Source: Lepisosteus oculatus
Lineage: Eukaryota > Chordata > Actinopteri > Semionotiformes > Lepisosteidae
Reading direction: 5' to 3'
DNA: 64,000 nt
Assembly (NCBI RefSeq): GCF_040954835.1
Contig: NW_027168309.1
Location: forward strand, 124,001 to 188,000
The notes beneath the pieces are model-generated. The model did no database searches. It was not told the DNA's origin and saw only the letters and a list, made by a program, of their open reading frames with translations. Each line of letters starts with the position of its first letter. Position 1 is the first letter of the stretch. The position numbers were made by a program, and so were the translations under genes. Below, piece after piece: positions 1-7,101 of this stretch.

Positions 1-821
1 GCCGGTGGAGCTGGTGGTTAACTTGTCCCTGTTGACGGCAATTTGACAAGGTATACTTCCTGGCTTTTCATCATGTGCTGACCGGATTCGAGAGTAGCAC
101 ACCCTGTTCTTTGTTGATTACTGTACCTCCAGCAGCGCAAATGTCAGTAATCATTGAAATGTACGACCTACAATCTCCTCAGCATGCCCGCGTGGACTCC
201 TCAGTGATCATCCTTCTACGTTCTGCTGTAGTTTTCATGCAAGTGAAAACCGTGCTCCAAATAACAGCGGCACAGTTGTATCCTGCGGTAAGCATTCTTC
301 TAATTCCATCGTTTTGCTCCAGGTAAAAGGTAGCGCATCATAGTGTTGATATTCCAAGGTTTCAGAGTCCGTATTGGATGGCTTGGATGCAGACATCGCT
401 CAGAGCTCCCAGTATGATTTTCCCGAGTTCAGTTTTGCAGTGTTTTAGTGCTTTACTACTTCCAGTGGGCCTTTGAATGCTCTGCTAAGTAGAGACGTGA
501 CATAATTACTAATGCGACCGAGTGTGCTGGCTGTTCCTGGTTCGTAATGATTAACGCGAGAAATCAATATAAACATAACTGCTTCGATTTCGAGGTTCAG
601 TTGAAGCTTTCAAAGAAACTATCAAAGACCTCAGAACAACCGAAGACACATTTGGTCATCTCCGTATTGGTGAAGATTAAAGAGTCCCGCAAGTGTCAAG
701 CTTGCACAAACACACACGAGAGAGAAACTCAGGACAGAATTTAAAGAAAGGGAGATGCAGACTATTTGAAGGCACTTTGCTAACCCAATGGCATGCTTAT
801 GAATCGTGCATAGGACACACG
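1..821. other. Spacer between tRNA-Lys and initiator tRNA-Met
   Basis: I recognise no gene in this stretch, which recurs at the same offset in the other units. It holds a 6-bp inverted repeat (22-27 with 45-50). On the minus strand, downstream of iMet, the sequence has no run of four T until 325-328. The short open frames here have no recognisable domains. Confidence 0.7.
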
Positions 822-893
822 TAGCAGAGGATGGTTTCGATCCATCGACCTCTGGGTTATGGGCCCAGCACGCTTCCGCTGCGCCACTCTGCT
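822..893 (-). tRNA. tRNA-iMet-CAT: Initiator tRNA-Met (CAT), unit 1
   Basis: This 72-nt gene encodes the translation initiator tRNA. Visible hallmarks are the A1-U72 terminal acceptor pair, three consecutive G-C pairs in the anticodon stem (29-31 with 39-41), the CAT anticodon, and A at T-loop positions 54 and 60. The whole sequence matches the vertebrate initiator tRNA as I remember it. The A box reads on the minus strand from 886 to 876 and the B box from 843 to 833. There is no intron and no encoded CCA. The first run of four T downstream on the minus strand is 494 nt away (325-328); a TTTCTTT-like stretch near 743-750 is a possible weak terminator. The gene is divergent from tRNA-Leu across 279 bp. 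Confidence 0.97.
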
Positions 894-1172
894 GACGGCC
901 TCTCTGCGTGTGGCGCACAACTGCTCTTTTTATTTCCTACATAAGTGATGAAAGAGTTGAAAGTTTCAACGACAAACGCAGACGTCACTTTGAGCGCTTG
1001 GTGTTGTAGCACAAATCATCACATGCTGCTCTACACTGGATTATAAAAGCCGACACATTTTCCAAACATTTTAATGCTGGAGTCACACTGTAGTATTAAT
1101 AACAGTGCGATACTCGAGGAGCGTAGTGGGATCGCGGTGGCTCATCAGACCGCCCCGGGACCGGGGGCCCGC
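894..1172. other. Divergent spacer between iMet and Leu
   Basis: This 279-bp region separates the 5' ends of iMet (minus) and Leu (plus). It contains a 7-bp inverted repeat with a one-base centre (956-970), a TATAAAA motif (1042-1048, plus strand) and a 6-bp hairpin (1086-1091 with 1102-1107). A G/C-rich run directly precedes tRNA-Leu. No gene was recognised. Confidence 0.7.
1042..1048 (+). promoter_or_regulatory. TATAAAA motif upstream of tRNA-Leu
   Basis: A perfect TATA-box string lies 124 bp upstream of the tRNA-Leu start. This is too far for the -30 TATA seen at some tRNA genes, and I recognise no snRNA-type start downstream. It could be a chance match; it recurs in every unit only because the units are copies. 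Confidence 0.25.
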
Positions 1173-1255
1173 GTCAGGATGGCCGAGCGGTCTAAGGCGC
1201 TGCGTTCAGGTCGCAGTCTCCCCTGGAGGCGTGGGTTCGAATCCCACTCCTGACA
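1173..1255 (+). tRNA. tRNA-Leu-CAG: tRNA-Leu (CAG), unit 1
   Basis: An 83-nt class II tRNA gene for decoding CUG leucine codons. The acceptor arm, the A box (1180-1190), a five-pair anticodon stem around the CAG anticodon, a long variable arm, a T-arm with TTCGAAT loop and the B box (1234-1244) are all well formed. It matches the vertebrate Leu-CAG sequence as I remember it. It is followed directly by an A5 run, not a T run; the first T4 or longer on the plus strand is TTTTT at 1400-1404, 144 nt downstream. It is the only intact plus-strand gene of the unit and converges on pseudo-Asp. Confidence 0.97.
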
Positions 1256-1606
1256 AAAAGCTTGCTCAGTGCCGTCTCCAGTCGGGTGCAAATGGGTGAA
1301 GCAGCCTGACGCAGGGAACGTGCGCCGATAGGCGTAGGTGTATCCCCTGCCTCTTCCGATTTAGCTCGTGCTCCATAGGATGGAAGCGGATGCTCTGGCT
1401 TTTTGACTCGAATATAACCTGATCACAACAGAAGGCCGTGCAGCCCAGTGCTGGTTTAAGAATGCCTCGTGTCTTCAGGCCCCTATTCCTTCAGGTTACC
1501 CCTTTGGAATAGTCGTCCGAAAAAGACGGGAAAGGAAAAGCATGTAAGCTCCCACACACTGCGTTAGCATTAGCGGTTGGAATCTGATGGGAGAAAAGCA
1601 ACCTGG
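1256..1606. other. Convergent spacer between Leu and pseudo-Asp
   Basis: No gene recognised in this 351 bp. It contains the plus-strand TTTTT at 1400-1404, the nearest canonical terminator for tRNA-Leu, and an AAAA at 1594-1597 that serves as TTTT for the minus-strand Asp pseudogene. Confidence 0.7.
1594..1597 (-). terminator. TTTT terminator of the tRNA-Asp pseudogene
   Basis: Read on the minus strand this is TTTT, 9 nt past the 3' end of the Asp pseudogene, the usual spacing for a polymerase III terminator. It is the only tRNA-proximal oligo-T in the unit. Confidence 0.55.
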
Positions 1607-1678
1607 CTCGCCGTCAAGCAATCCATCCCTGGTCTCCCACGTGACAGGCGGGGATACGCACCACTATACTAACGAGGA
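1607..1678 (-). pseudogene. tRNA-Asp (GTC) pseudogene, unit 1
   Basis: A full-length 72-nt relative of vertebrate tRNA-Asp(GTC): 63 of 72 positions agree with the sequence I remember, without gaps. The 5' half, the A box and the anticodon arm are intact. The damage is in the 3' half: T54 is A, C56 is G, the closing T-stem pair is G53-G61, and the acceptor stem has a C3-C70 mismatch. C56 is essential to the B box and to the G19-C56 tertiary pair, so both transcription and folding should fail. The same lesions occur in all units, so the decay predates the amplification. Confidence 0.88.
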
Positions 1679-2089
1679 GCGCTTGCTTGGCGCTTGAAGA
1701 CACTTCCTCTTGCGGCTACTACTGTTTCCGGTTTCGTCTTTTCTTTTCATTCCTCCCAGAGGAGCGCATGAAAACGTTTCCATCTGCGCCATCCTCACCC
1801 CTCCAATGCTATGGTCCCTGCTCCTCCTGGTGCACTGCAAACACTCATTCAGCCGGTTCTTTCAGTTTGAATAATTAGGTCTTCAAAGGCTGGAAGTAGG
1901 GCGCAAAAGACATGCCAATGCCAAAAGCGTGGCTGTGTGCTTCCAGCTGTGAAATGTCACTGGTGGATGTTGAAGACATTACTTCCAAGGCAGCAGGTCC
2001 AAGCGATTTAGCGTTTGTACAAGAAGCAGGAAGAGAGAAACGGCACTCCGCCTTTTTCTGGGCAGGCCGAAGCGACAGGAGAAGGGCGC
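1679..2089. other. Spacer between pseudo-Asp and pseudo-Ser
   Basis: No gene recognised in this 411 bp. It includes a pyrimidine-rich stretch near 1720-1760 and an AAAA (1923-1926) that is the first minus-strand T4 downstream of the Ser pseudogene, 163 nt away. Confidence 0.7.
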
Positions 2090-2171
2090 CGTAGTGGGCA
2101 GGATTCGAGCCGACGCGGGGAGACCCCAATGGCTTTCTAGCCCATCGCCTTAACCGCTCGGCCACGACTAC
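2090..2171 (-). pseudogene. tRNA-Ser (AGA), probably a pseudogene, unit 1
   Basis: An 82-nt class II tRNA gene agreeing at 75 of 82 positions with vertebrate tRNA-Ser(AGA) as I remember it. The anticodon AGA, long variable arm and A box are recognisable. Three stems carry mismatches: C6-C67 in the acceptor, G31-G39 closing the anticodon loop and C51-U63 in the T-stem. T54 is C in the B box, but C56 is kept, so transcription remains possible. Three mismatches in three stems argue against a stable mature tRNA, although I cannot exclude a tolerated variant. Confidence 0.8.
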
Positions 2172-2179
2172 AGGGAGCG

Positions 2180-2230
2180 CCGCCGCCGCCGGCTTGCGAT
2201 CATTTAACACGGAGGGCGAGGCGGCGGCGG
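2180..2230. repeat. CCG/GGC inverted repeat 5' of pseudo-Ser
   Basis: An 11-base CCG-type run (2180-2190) is the exact reverse complement of a GGC-type run (2220-2230), with a 29-base loop. It begins 9 bp from the 5' end of the Ser gene. It can form a very stable G/C-only hairpin and recurs in every unit. Confidence 0.75.
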
Positions 2231-2298
2231 TAACCTTTTTCAATGTCGCTCTCCGCTTCCCCCCAAAAAAAAGCCAAATGACATGCTAGCACTCGGAC

Positions 2299-2320
2299 AC
2301 CCTTCAGAAGACTGAAGGGT
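2299..2320. repeat. 9-bp hairpin with four-base loop
   Basis: ACCCTTCAG (2299-2307) pairs perfectly with CTGAAGGGT (2312-2320) around an AAGA loop. It does not match the histone mRNA stem-loop consensus and no T run follows it, so no function is assigned. Confidence 0.6.
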
Positions 2321-2610
2321 GGCTTAAAGCTGGAAGGATTAGGTCTCCCCGTTCCGACGCGACAATCGAACTTCCTTAGGCAGAGAGAAAGCAACATCGA
2401 GGAGCGTCAACAAGACTTTAGAAGCTGCGCCACACGCCACTTTCAGTCGCAGTCACAGCAGTTTTAAAGGCAGGAATCGCCTTTGCGAACGCCATGAGAA
2501 ACAGAACGCAAGCTCAGGTCCTGCGGTTTAACAAACAGCCACGGCTTTCATGCGACTGGACATTTCTTTTCTGGAGCGAATTCACTTTCAACTTCAAGAA
2601 ATTCACACAA

Positions 2611-2950
2611 CTTGCGAAATACGAAATACAAATCTGGCTCATCGCTGCACAAGAAATACCGCCGGCTGGCAAGAAAATGACAACGGTGTTTTTCCTTAAC
2701 GAAAAACTTCCCATGGAGAAAAACAACGGCTGTGCGTCTCTGTCGGCTTGATTCAGTTTAATGCAAGTATTCATTCTCCTCCTGGAAAATACAGCTTGCG
2801 AAAGATGAAATACAATTCTTGGCTTTTCTGGGTGAGTGCAGAAGAAATCCTGCCGGCTGGCAGAAGAATTCCAGCCTTTTTTACTCTTTAACCAGAAACT
2901 TGCGAATGATACAAAGCAAGCGGGGTGCGTTTCTGTGCAGCTGTTAACTG
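2611..2950. repeat. Diverged internal tandem duplication
   Basis: Two imperfect direct copies lie at about 2611-2755 and 2795-2950. Shared blocks in the same order are CTTGCGAAA followed by GAAATACAA, then AAGAAATNC and GCCGGCTGGCA, then AAACTTNC, and finally a stretch resembling the 5' end of tRNA-Asn joined to its anticodon arm. Both copies lack the same part of tRNA-Asn, so the tRNA deletion came before the duplication. Copy spacing drifts from 184 to about 192 bp because of indels. Confidence 0.65.
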
Positions 2951-2982
2951 AACAGCTGCTGCTTCAAGCCCACCCAGGGCTC
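2929..2982 (+). pseudogene. tRNA-Asn (GTT) relic without D-arm, unit 1
   Basis: Bases 2938-2982 align without gaps to the last 45 nt of vertebrate tRNA-Asn as I remember it, with 34 matches. These include GCTGTTAAC around the GTT anticodon and a 13-base run, AGCCCACCCAGGG. The nine bases before it (2929-2937) match the tRNA's first nine bases at eight positions. About 20 nt covering the D-arm and its A box are missing, so the relic cannot work as a tRNA gene. Confidence 0.75.
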
Positions 2983-3967
2983 ATTCCGATTTCAACATCA
3001 TGCCCCCTGAAGGTAGACTGGATTTCTTTGCGAAGCATTCACCTTTTGGACGTTTCAGGAAAGGTGCGTGTCGATGCCAGACTTGAAAAGCTTTCCATAC
3101 AAAGAAACAACATAGTGCTTTTGATTGATGGGAAACGGCAAGAGCGGTTTGAGCAGCTCCGGCCTCTCAACCGCTTTACAATGTGATCGGCACCTCGGTA
3201 GCCAGTTTAGAAGGCTGAAAAGGATGCTGGAAGCACAGCGACGTTCTAAAACCAGCGCTTGAAAAGCATCTGCATACATAAAATGTCCATTTCCCCAAAG
3301 CTGAATCTGCATCTTCAGAAGATTGTCAGCTATACGTTTTCGTTCTTTGTTTCCTTTTTTTACGACAAGCTTTCGAGAAATGAACTGTCTATTGTGATGA
3401 AGGCTGCATTAGAAATTGTGCATCTAGCTTAGTTCAATGAAATCGGGAGGTGCACCTGTCTCAAGCGGATGGCTCTTTGCAGGCACACTACGGAAACCTG
3501 CGGGCGCAAGTTGGGAGAAGTGACTCTTGCAGAGTGTTGAGCTTCGAGAAGAGGGCTCCGCTCAGGAAGATATTTCCACATGTTGAAGAGTCGCTTTTCG
3601 CCCTTTCTTTCCCACATTTTTCCAGTGCGGTTATTGATCGCGTTCAAAATGTTTTCCCAACGTACGTGTTACCTGCAAAATCACAGTGAAACTGTTATGC
3701 CCAAAAGATTCCTAATAGTTATTGTATTAGAATAGCTCTCCAATTTCTTAGCCTTCGTACACGCAATGTTTAAGGAAACGCTAGAGTAAATGAAACTGTA
3801 AATAGACAGGAGCTCTTCTTAGTTTTCATACAAGTTATGATGGCTGCAGCTCCTATCTGCGTCCGGGTGACCGGAGCCAAGGGATTATCTGCGGAACCCT
3901 TGATTTATCTCTCGGGCAAGGAGCTAGATACGCCCTTTTCATCTCGGTTTGATCACACCTGTGCATT

Positions 3968-3971
3968 AAAA
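3968..3971 (-). terminator. First TTTT downstream of tRNA-Lys
   Basis: Read on the minus strand this is TTTT, 75 nt past the 3' end of tRNA-Lys. It is the nearest canonical polymerase III stop for that gene but unusually distant. Confidence 0.35.
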
Positions 3972-4046
3972 CGCAGTGCTCGGTACCATCGAGGTGTAAG
4001 AGGTTCAAGGATGAGCGGGAAACTTTGTTAATAAGGAGACGGGCAC

Positions 4047-4119
4047 CGCCCAACGTGGGGCTCGAACCCACGACCCTGAGATTAAGAGTCTCATGCTCTA
4101 CCGACTGAGCTAGCCGGGC
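4047..4119 (-). tRNA. tRNA-Lys-CTT: tRNA-Lys (CTT), unit 1
   Basis: A 73-nt gene for the lysine tRNA reading AAG codons. The acceptor stem is fully paired, with two G-U pairs, and the discriminator is G73. The A box (minus, 4112-4101), CTT anticodon in a five-pair stem, five-base variable loop, TTCGAGC T-loop and B box (minus, 4068-4058) are all intact. It matches the widely conserved animal Lys-CTT sequence as I remember it. There is no intron. It is the last gene of the unit, 1,875 bp from pseudo-Ser and 821 bp from the next iMet. Confidence 0.97.
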
Positions 4120-4940
4120 GCCGGTGGAGCTGGTGGTTAACTTGTCCCTGTTGACGGCAATTTGACAAGGTATACTTCCTGGCTTTTCATCATGTGCTGA
4201 CCGGATTCGAGAGTAGCACACCCTGTTCTTTGTTGATTACTGTACCTCCAGCAGCGCAAATGTCAGTAATCATTGAAATGTACGACCTACAATCTCCTCA
4301 GCATGCCCGCGTGGACTCCTCAGTGATCATCCTTCTACGTTCTGCTGTAGTTTTCATGCAAGTGAAAACCGTGCTCCAAATAACAGCGGCACAGTTGTAT
4401 CCTGCGGTAAGCATTCTTCTAATTCCATCGTTTTGCTCCAGGTAAAAGGTAGCGCATCATAGTGTTGATATTCCAAGGTTTCAGAGTCCGTATTGGATGG
4501 CTTGGATGCAGACATCGCTCAGAGCTCCCAGTATGATTTTCCCGAGTTCAGTTTTGCAGTGTTTTAGTGCTTTACTACTTCCAGTGGGCCTTTGAATGCT
4601 CTGCTAAGTAGAGACGTGACATAATTACTAATGCGACCGAGTGTGCTGGCTGTTCCTGGTTCGTAATGATTAACGCGAGAAATCAATATAAACATAACTG
4701 CTTCGATTTCGAGGTTCAGTTGAAGCTTTCAAAGAAACTATCAAAGACCTCAGAACAACCGAAGACACATTTGGTCATCTCCGTATTGGTGAAGATTAAA
4801 GAGTCCCGCAAGTGTCAAGCTTGCACAAACACACACGAGAGAGAAACTCAGGACAGAATTTAAAGAAAGGGAGATGCAGACTATTTGAAGGCACTTTGCT
4901 AACCCAATGGCATGCTTATGAATCGTGCATAGGACACACG

Positions 4941-5012
4941 TAGCAGAGGATGGTTTCGATCCATCGACCTCTGGATTATGGGCCCAGCACGCTTCCGCTG
5001 CGCCACTCTGCT
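4941..5012 (-). tRNA. tRNA-iMet-CAT: Initiator tRNA-Met (CAT), unit 2, G31-U39 variant
   Basis: Same as the unit 1 gene except plus-strand A at 4975, which changes C39 to U. The third of the three G-C pairs that mark initiator tRNAs becomes G31-U39. The A and B boxes are unaffected, so it should still be transcribed. Confidence 0.93.
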
Positions 5013-5291
5013 GACGGCCTCTCTGCGTGTGGCGCACAACTGCTCTTTTTATTTCCTACATAAGTGATGAAAGAGTTGAAAGTTTCAACGACAAACGCAG
5101 ACGTCACTTTGAGCGCTTGGTGTTGTAGCACAAATCATCACATGCTGCTCTACACTGGATTATAAAAGCCGACACATTTTCCAAACATTTTAATGCTGGA
5201 GTCACACTGTAGTATTAATAACAGTGCGATACTCGAGGAGCGTAGTGGGATCGCGGTGGCTCATCAGACCGCCCCGGGACCGGGGGCCCGC

Positions 5292-5374
5292 GTCAGGATG
5301 GCCGAGCGGTCTAAGGCGCTGCGTTCAGGTCGCAGTCTCCCCTGGAGGCGTGGGTTCGAATCCCACTCCTGACA
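5292..5374 (+). tRNA. tRNA-Leu-CAG: tRNA-Leu (CAG), unit 2
   Basis: Identical by eye to 1173-1255, with the same A5 run immediately downstream. Confidence 0.97.
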
Positions 5375-5725
5375 AAAAGCTTGCTCAGTGCCGTCTCCAG
5401 TCGGGTGCAAATGGGTGAAGCAGCCTGACGCAGGGAACGTGCGCCGATAGGCGTAGGTGTATCCCCTGCCTCTTCCGATTTAGCTCGTGCTCCATAGGAT
5501 GGAAGCGGATGCTCTGGCTTTTTGACTCGAATATAACCTGATCACAACAGAAGGCCGTGCAGCCCAGTGCTGGTTTAAGAATGCCTCGTGTCTTCAGGCC
5601 CCTATTCCTTCAGGTTACCCCTTTGGAATAGTCGTCCGAAAAAGACGGGAAAGGAAAAGCATGTAAGCTCCCACACACTGCGTTAGCATTAGCGGTTGGA
5701 ATCTGATGGGAGAAAAGCAACCTGG

Positions 5726-5797
5726 CTCGCCGTCAAGCAATCCATCCCTGGTCTCCCACGTGACAGGCGGGGATACGCACCACTATACTAACGAGGA
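5726..5797 (-). pseudogene. tRNA-Asp (GTC) pseudogene, unit 2
   Basis: Same sequence and lesions as 1607-1678. Confidence 0.88.
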
Positions 5798-6208
5798 GCG
5801 CTTGCTTGGCGCTTGAAGACACTTCCTCTTGCGGCTACTACTGTTTCCGGTTTCGTCTTTTCTTTTCATTCCTCCCAGAGGAGCGCATGAAAACGTTTCC
5901 ATCTGCGCCATCCTCACCCCTCCAATGCTATGGTCCCTGCTCCTCCTGGTGCACTGCAAACACTCATTCAGCCGGTTCTTTCAGTTTGAATAATTAGGTC
6001 TTCAAAGGCTGGAAGTAGGGCGCAAAAGACATGCCAATGCCAAAAGCGTGGCTGTGTGCTTCCAGCTGTGAAATGTCACTGGTGGATGTTGAAGACATTA
6101 CTTCCAAGGCAGCAGGTCCAAGCGATTTAGCGTTTGTACAAGAAGCAGGAAGAGAGAAACGGCACTCCGCCTTTTTCTGGGCAGGCCGAAGCGACAGGAG
6201 AAGGGCGC

Positions 6209-6290
6209 CGTAGTGGGCAGGATTCGAGCCGACGCGGGGAGACCCCAATGGCTTTCTAGCCCATCGCCTTAACCGCTCGGCCACGACTAC
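6209..6290 (-). pseudogene. tRNA-Ser (AGA), probable pseudogene, unit 2
   Basis: Same sequence and three stem mismatches as 2090-2171. Confidence 0.8.
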
Positions 6291-7047
6291 AGGGAGCGCC
6301 GCCGCCGCCGGCTTGCGATCATTTAACACGGAGGGCGAGGCGGCGGCGGTAACCTTTTTCAATGTCGCTCTCCGCTTCCCCCCAAAAAAAAGCCAAATGA
6401 CATGCTAGCACTCGGACACCCTTCAGAAGACTGAAGGGTGGCTTAAAGCTGGAAGGATTAGGTCTCCCCGTTCCGACGCGACAATCGAACTTCCTTAGGC
6501 AGAGAGAAAGCAACATCGAGGAGCGTCAACAAGACTTTAGAAGCTGCGCCACACGCCACTTTCAGTCGCAGTCACAGCAGTTTTAAAGGCAGGAATCGCC
6601 TTTGCGAACGCCATGAGAAACAGAACGCAAGCTCAGGTCCTGCGGTTTAACAAACAGCCACGGCTTTCATGCGACTGGACATTTCTTTTCTGGAGCGAAT
6701 TCACTTTCAACTTCAAGAAATTCACACAACTTGCGAAATACGAAATACAAATCTGGCTCATCGCTGCACAAGAAATACCGCCGGCTGGCAAGAAAATGAC
6801 AACGGTGTTTTTCCTTAACGAAAAACTTCCCATGGAGAAAAACAACGGCTGTGCGTCTCTGTCGGCTTGATTCAGTTTAATGCAAGTATTCATTCTCCTC
6901 CTGGAAAATACAGCTTGCGAAAGATGAAATACAATTCTTGGCTTTTCTGGGTGAGTGCAGAAGAAATCCTGCCGGCTGGCAGAAGAATTCCAGCCTTTTT
7001 TACTCTTTAACCAGAAACTTGCGAATGATACAAAGCAAGCGGGGTGC

Positions 7048-7101
7048 GTTTCTGTGCAGCTGTTAACTGAACAGCTGCTGCTTCAAGCCCACCCAGGGCT
7101 C
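7048..7101 (+). pseudogene. tRNA-Asn relic, unit 2
   Basis: Same as the relic at 2929-2982. Confidence 0.75.

Larger units (their letters stand above)
2172..4046. other. Long spacer between pseudo-Ser and tRNA-Lys
   Basis: This 1,875-bp stretch has no intact gene. It holds a CCG/GGC inverted repeat (2180-2230), a 9-bp hairpin (2299-2320), a diverged internal duplication (about 2611-2755 and 2795-2950), five TTGCGAA motifs between 2483 and 3034, and a tRNA-Asn relic (2929-2982). From about 3035 to 4046 I see only short open frames with no recognisable domains and a small hairpin with a GTGA loop (3863-3876). Confidence 0.65.
1..4119 (+). repeat. Tandem tDNA unit 1 (reference unit)
   Basis: This is the first of the 4,119-bp head-to-tail units, and offsets in other entries refer to it. 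The unit start was set one base upstream of the 5' end of the preceding minus-strand tRNA-Lys. It contains iMet(-), Leu(+), pseudo-Asp(-), pseudo-Ser(-), an Asn relic (+) and Lys(-). Units 1-3 carry C at offset 1162, 11 bases before tRNA-Leu, where every later unit has A. The period is exact in all complete units, including the C6A8 homopolymer stretch near offset 2260. Confidence 0.98.

Noticed and set aside
283-326. Mini-intron-like GTAAGC to CAG/GTAAAA
   Set aside because: The 38-nt interval is below usual intron size in vertebrates and there is no flanking coding sequence.
530-545. B-box-like CCTGGTTCG on the plus strand
   Set aside because: No A box, T-stem or acceptor stem can be placed around it.
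779-822. Possible tRNA-Ala relic next to iMet
   Set aside because: Only GCATGCTTA matches exactly; the rest needs many gaps.
944-970. Box C/D snoRNA suggested by GTGATGA here and near 3395
   Set aside because: No CTGA box D at a suitable distance and no terminal stem at either place.
1337-1362. Possible second tRNA-Asp fragment on the plus strand
   Set aside because: GGTG, TATCCCC and GCCT match in order but total only 15 bases with two indels, which is within chance expectation.
2306-2375. Possible second tRNA-Ser or tRNA-Phe relic on the plus strand
   Set aside because: GGTCTCCCCG matches the tRNA-Ser variable arm and AGACTGAAG matches the tRNA-Phe anticodon arm. Exact matches of 9-10 bases to some tRNA are expected by chance in 4 kb, and the flanks need several gaps to align.
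3865-3935. Possible tRNA-Cys relic on the minus strand
   Set aside because: The 5' part resembles GGGGGTATAGCTC with a 2-base insertion and ATCAAG follows in order, but the T-arm and acceptor do not align. The score is too weak to claim.
75-4031. Short open frames of 60-122 codons on both strands, repeated in each unit
   Set aside because: None shows a recognisable domain. Several overlap tRNA genes or one another on opposite strands. Their perfect conservation between units only reflects the identity of the DNA repeat.
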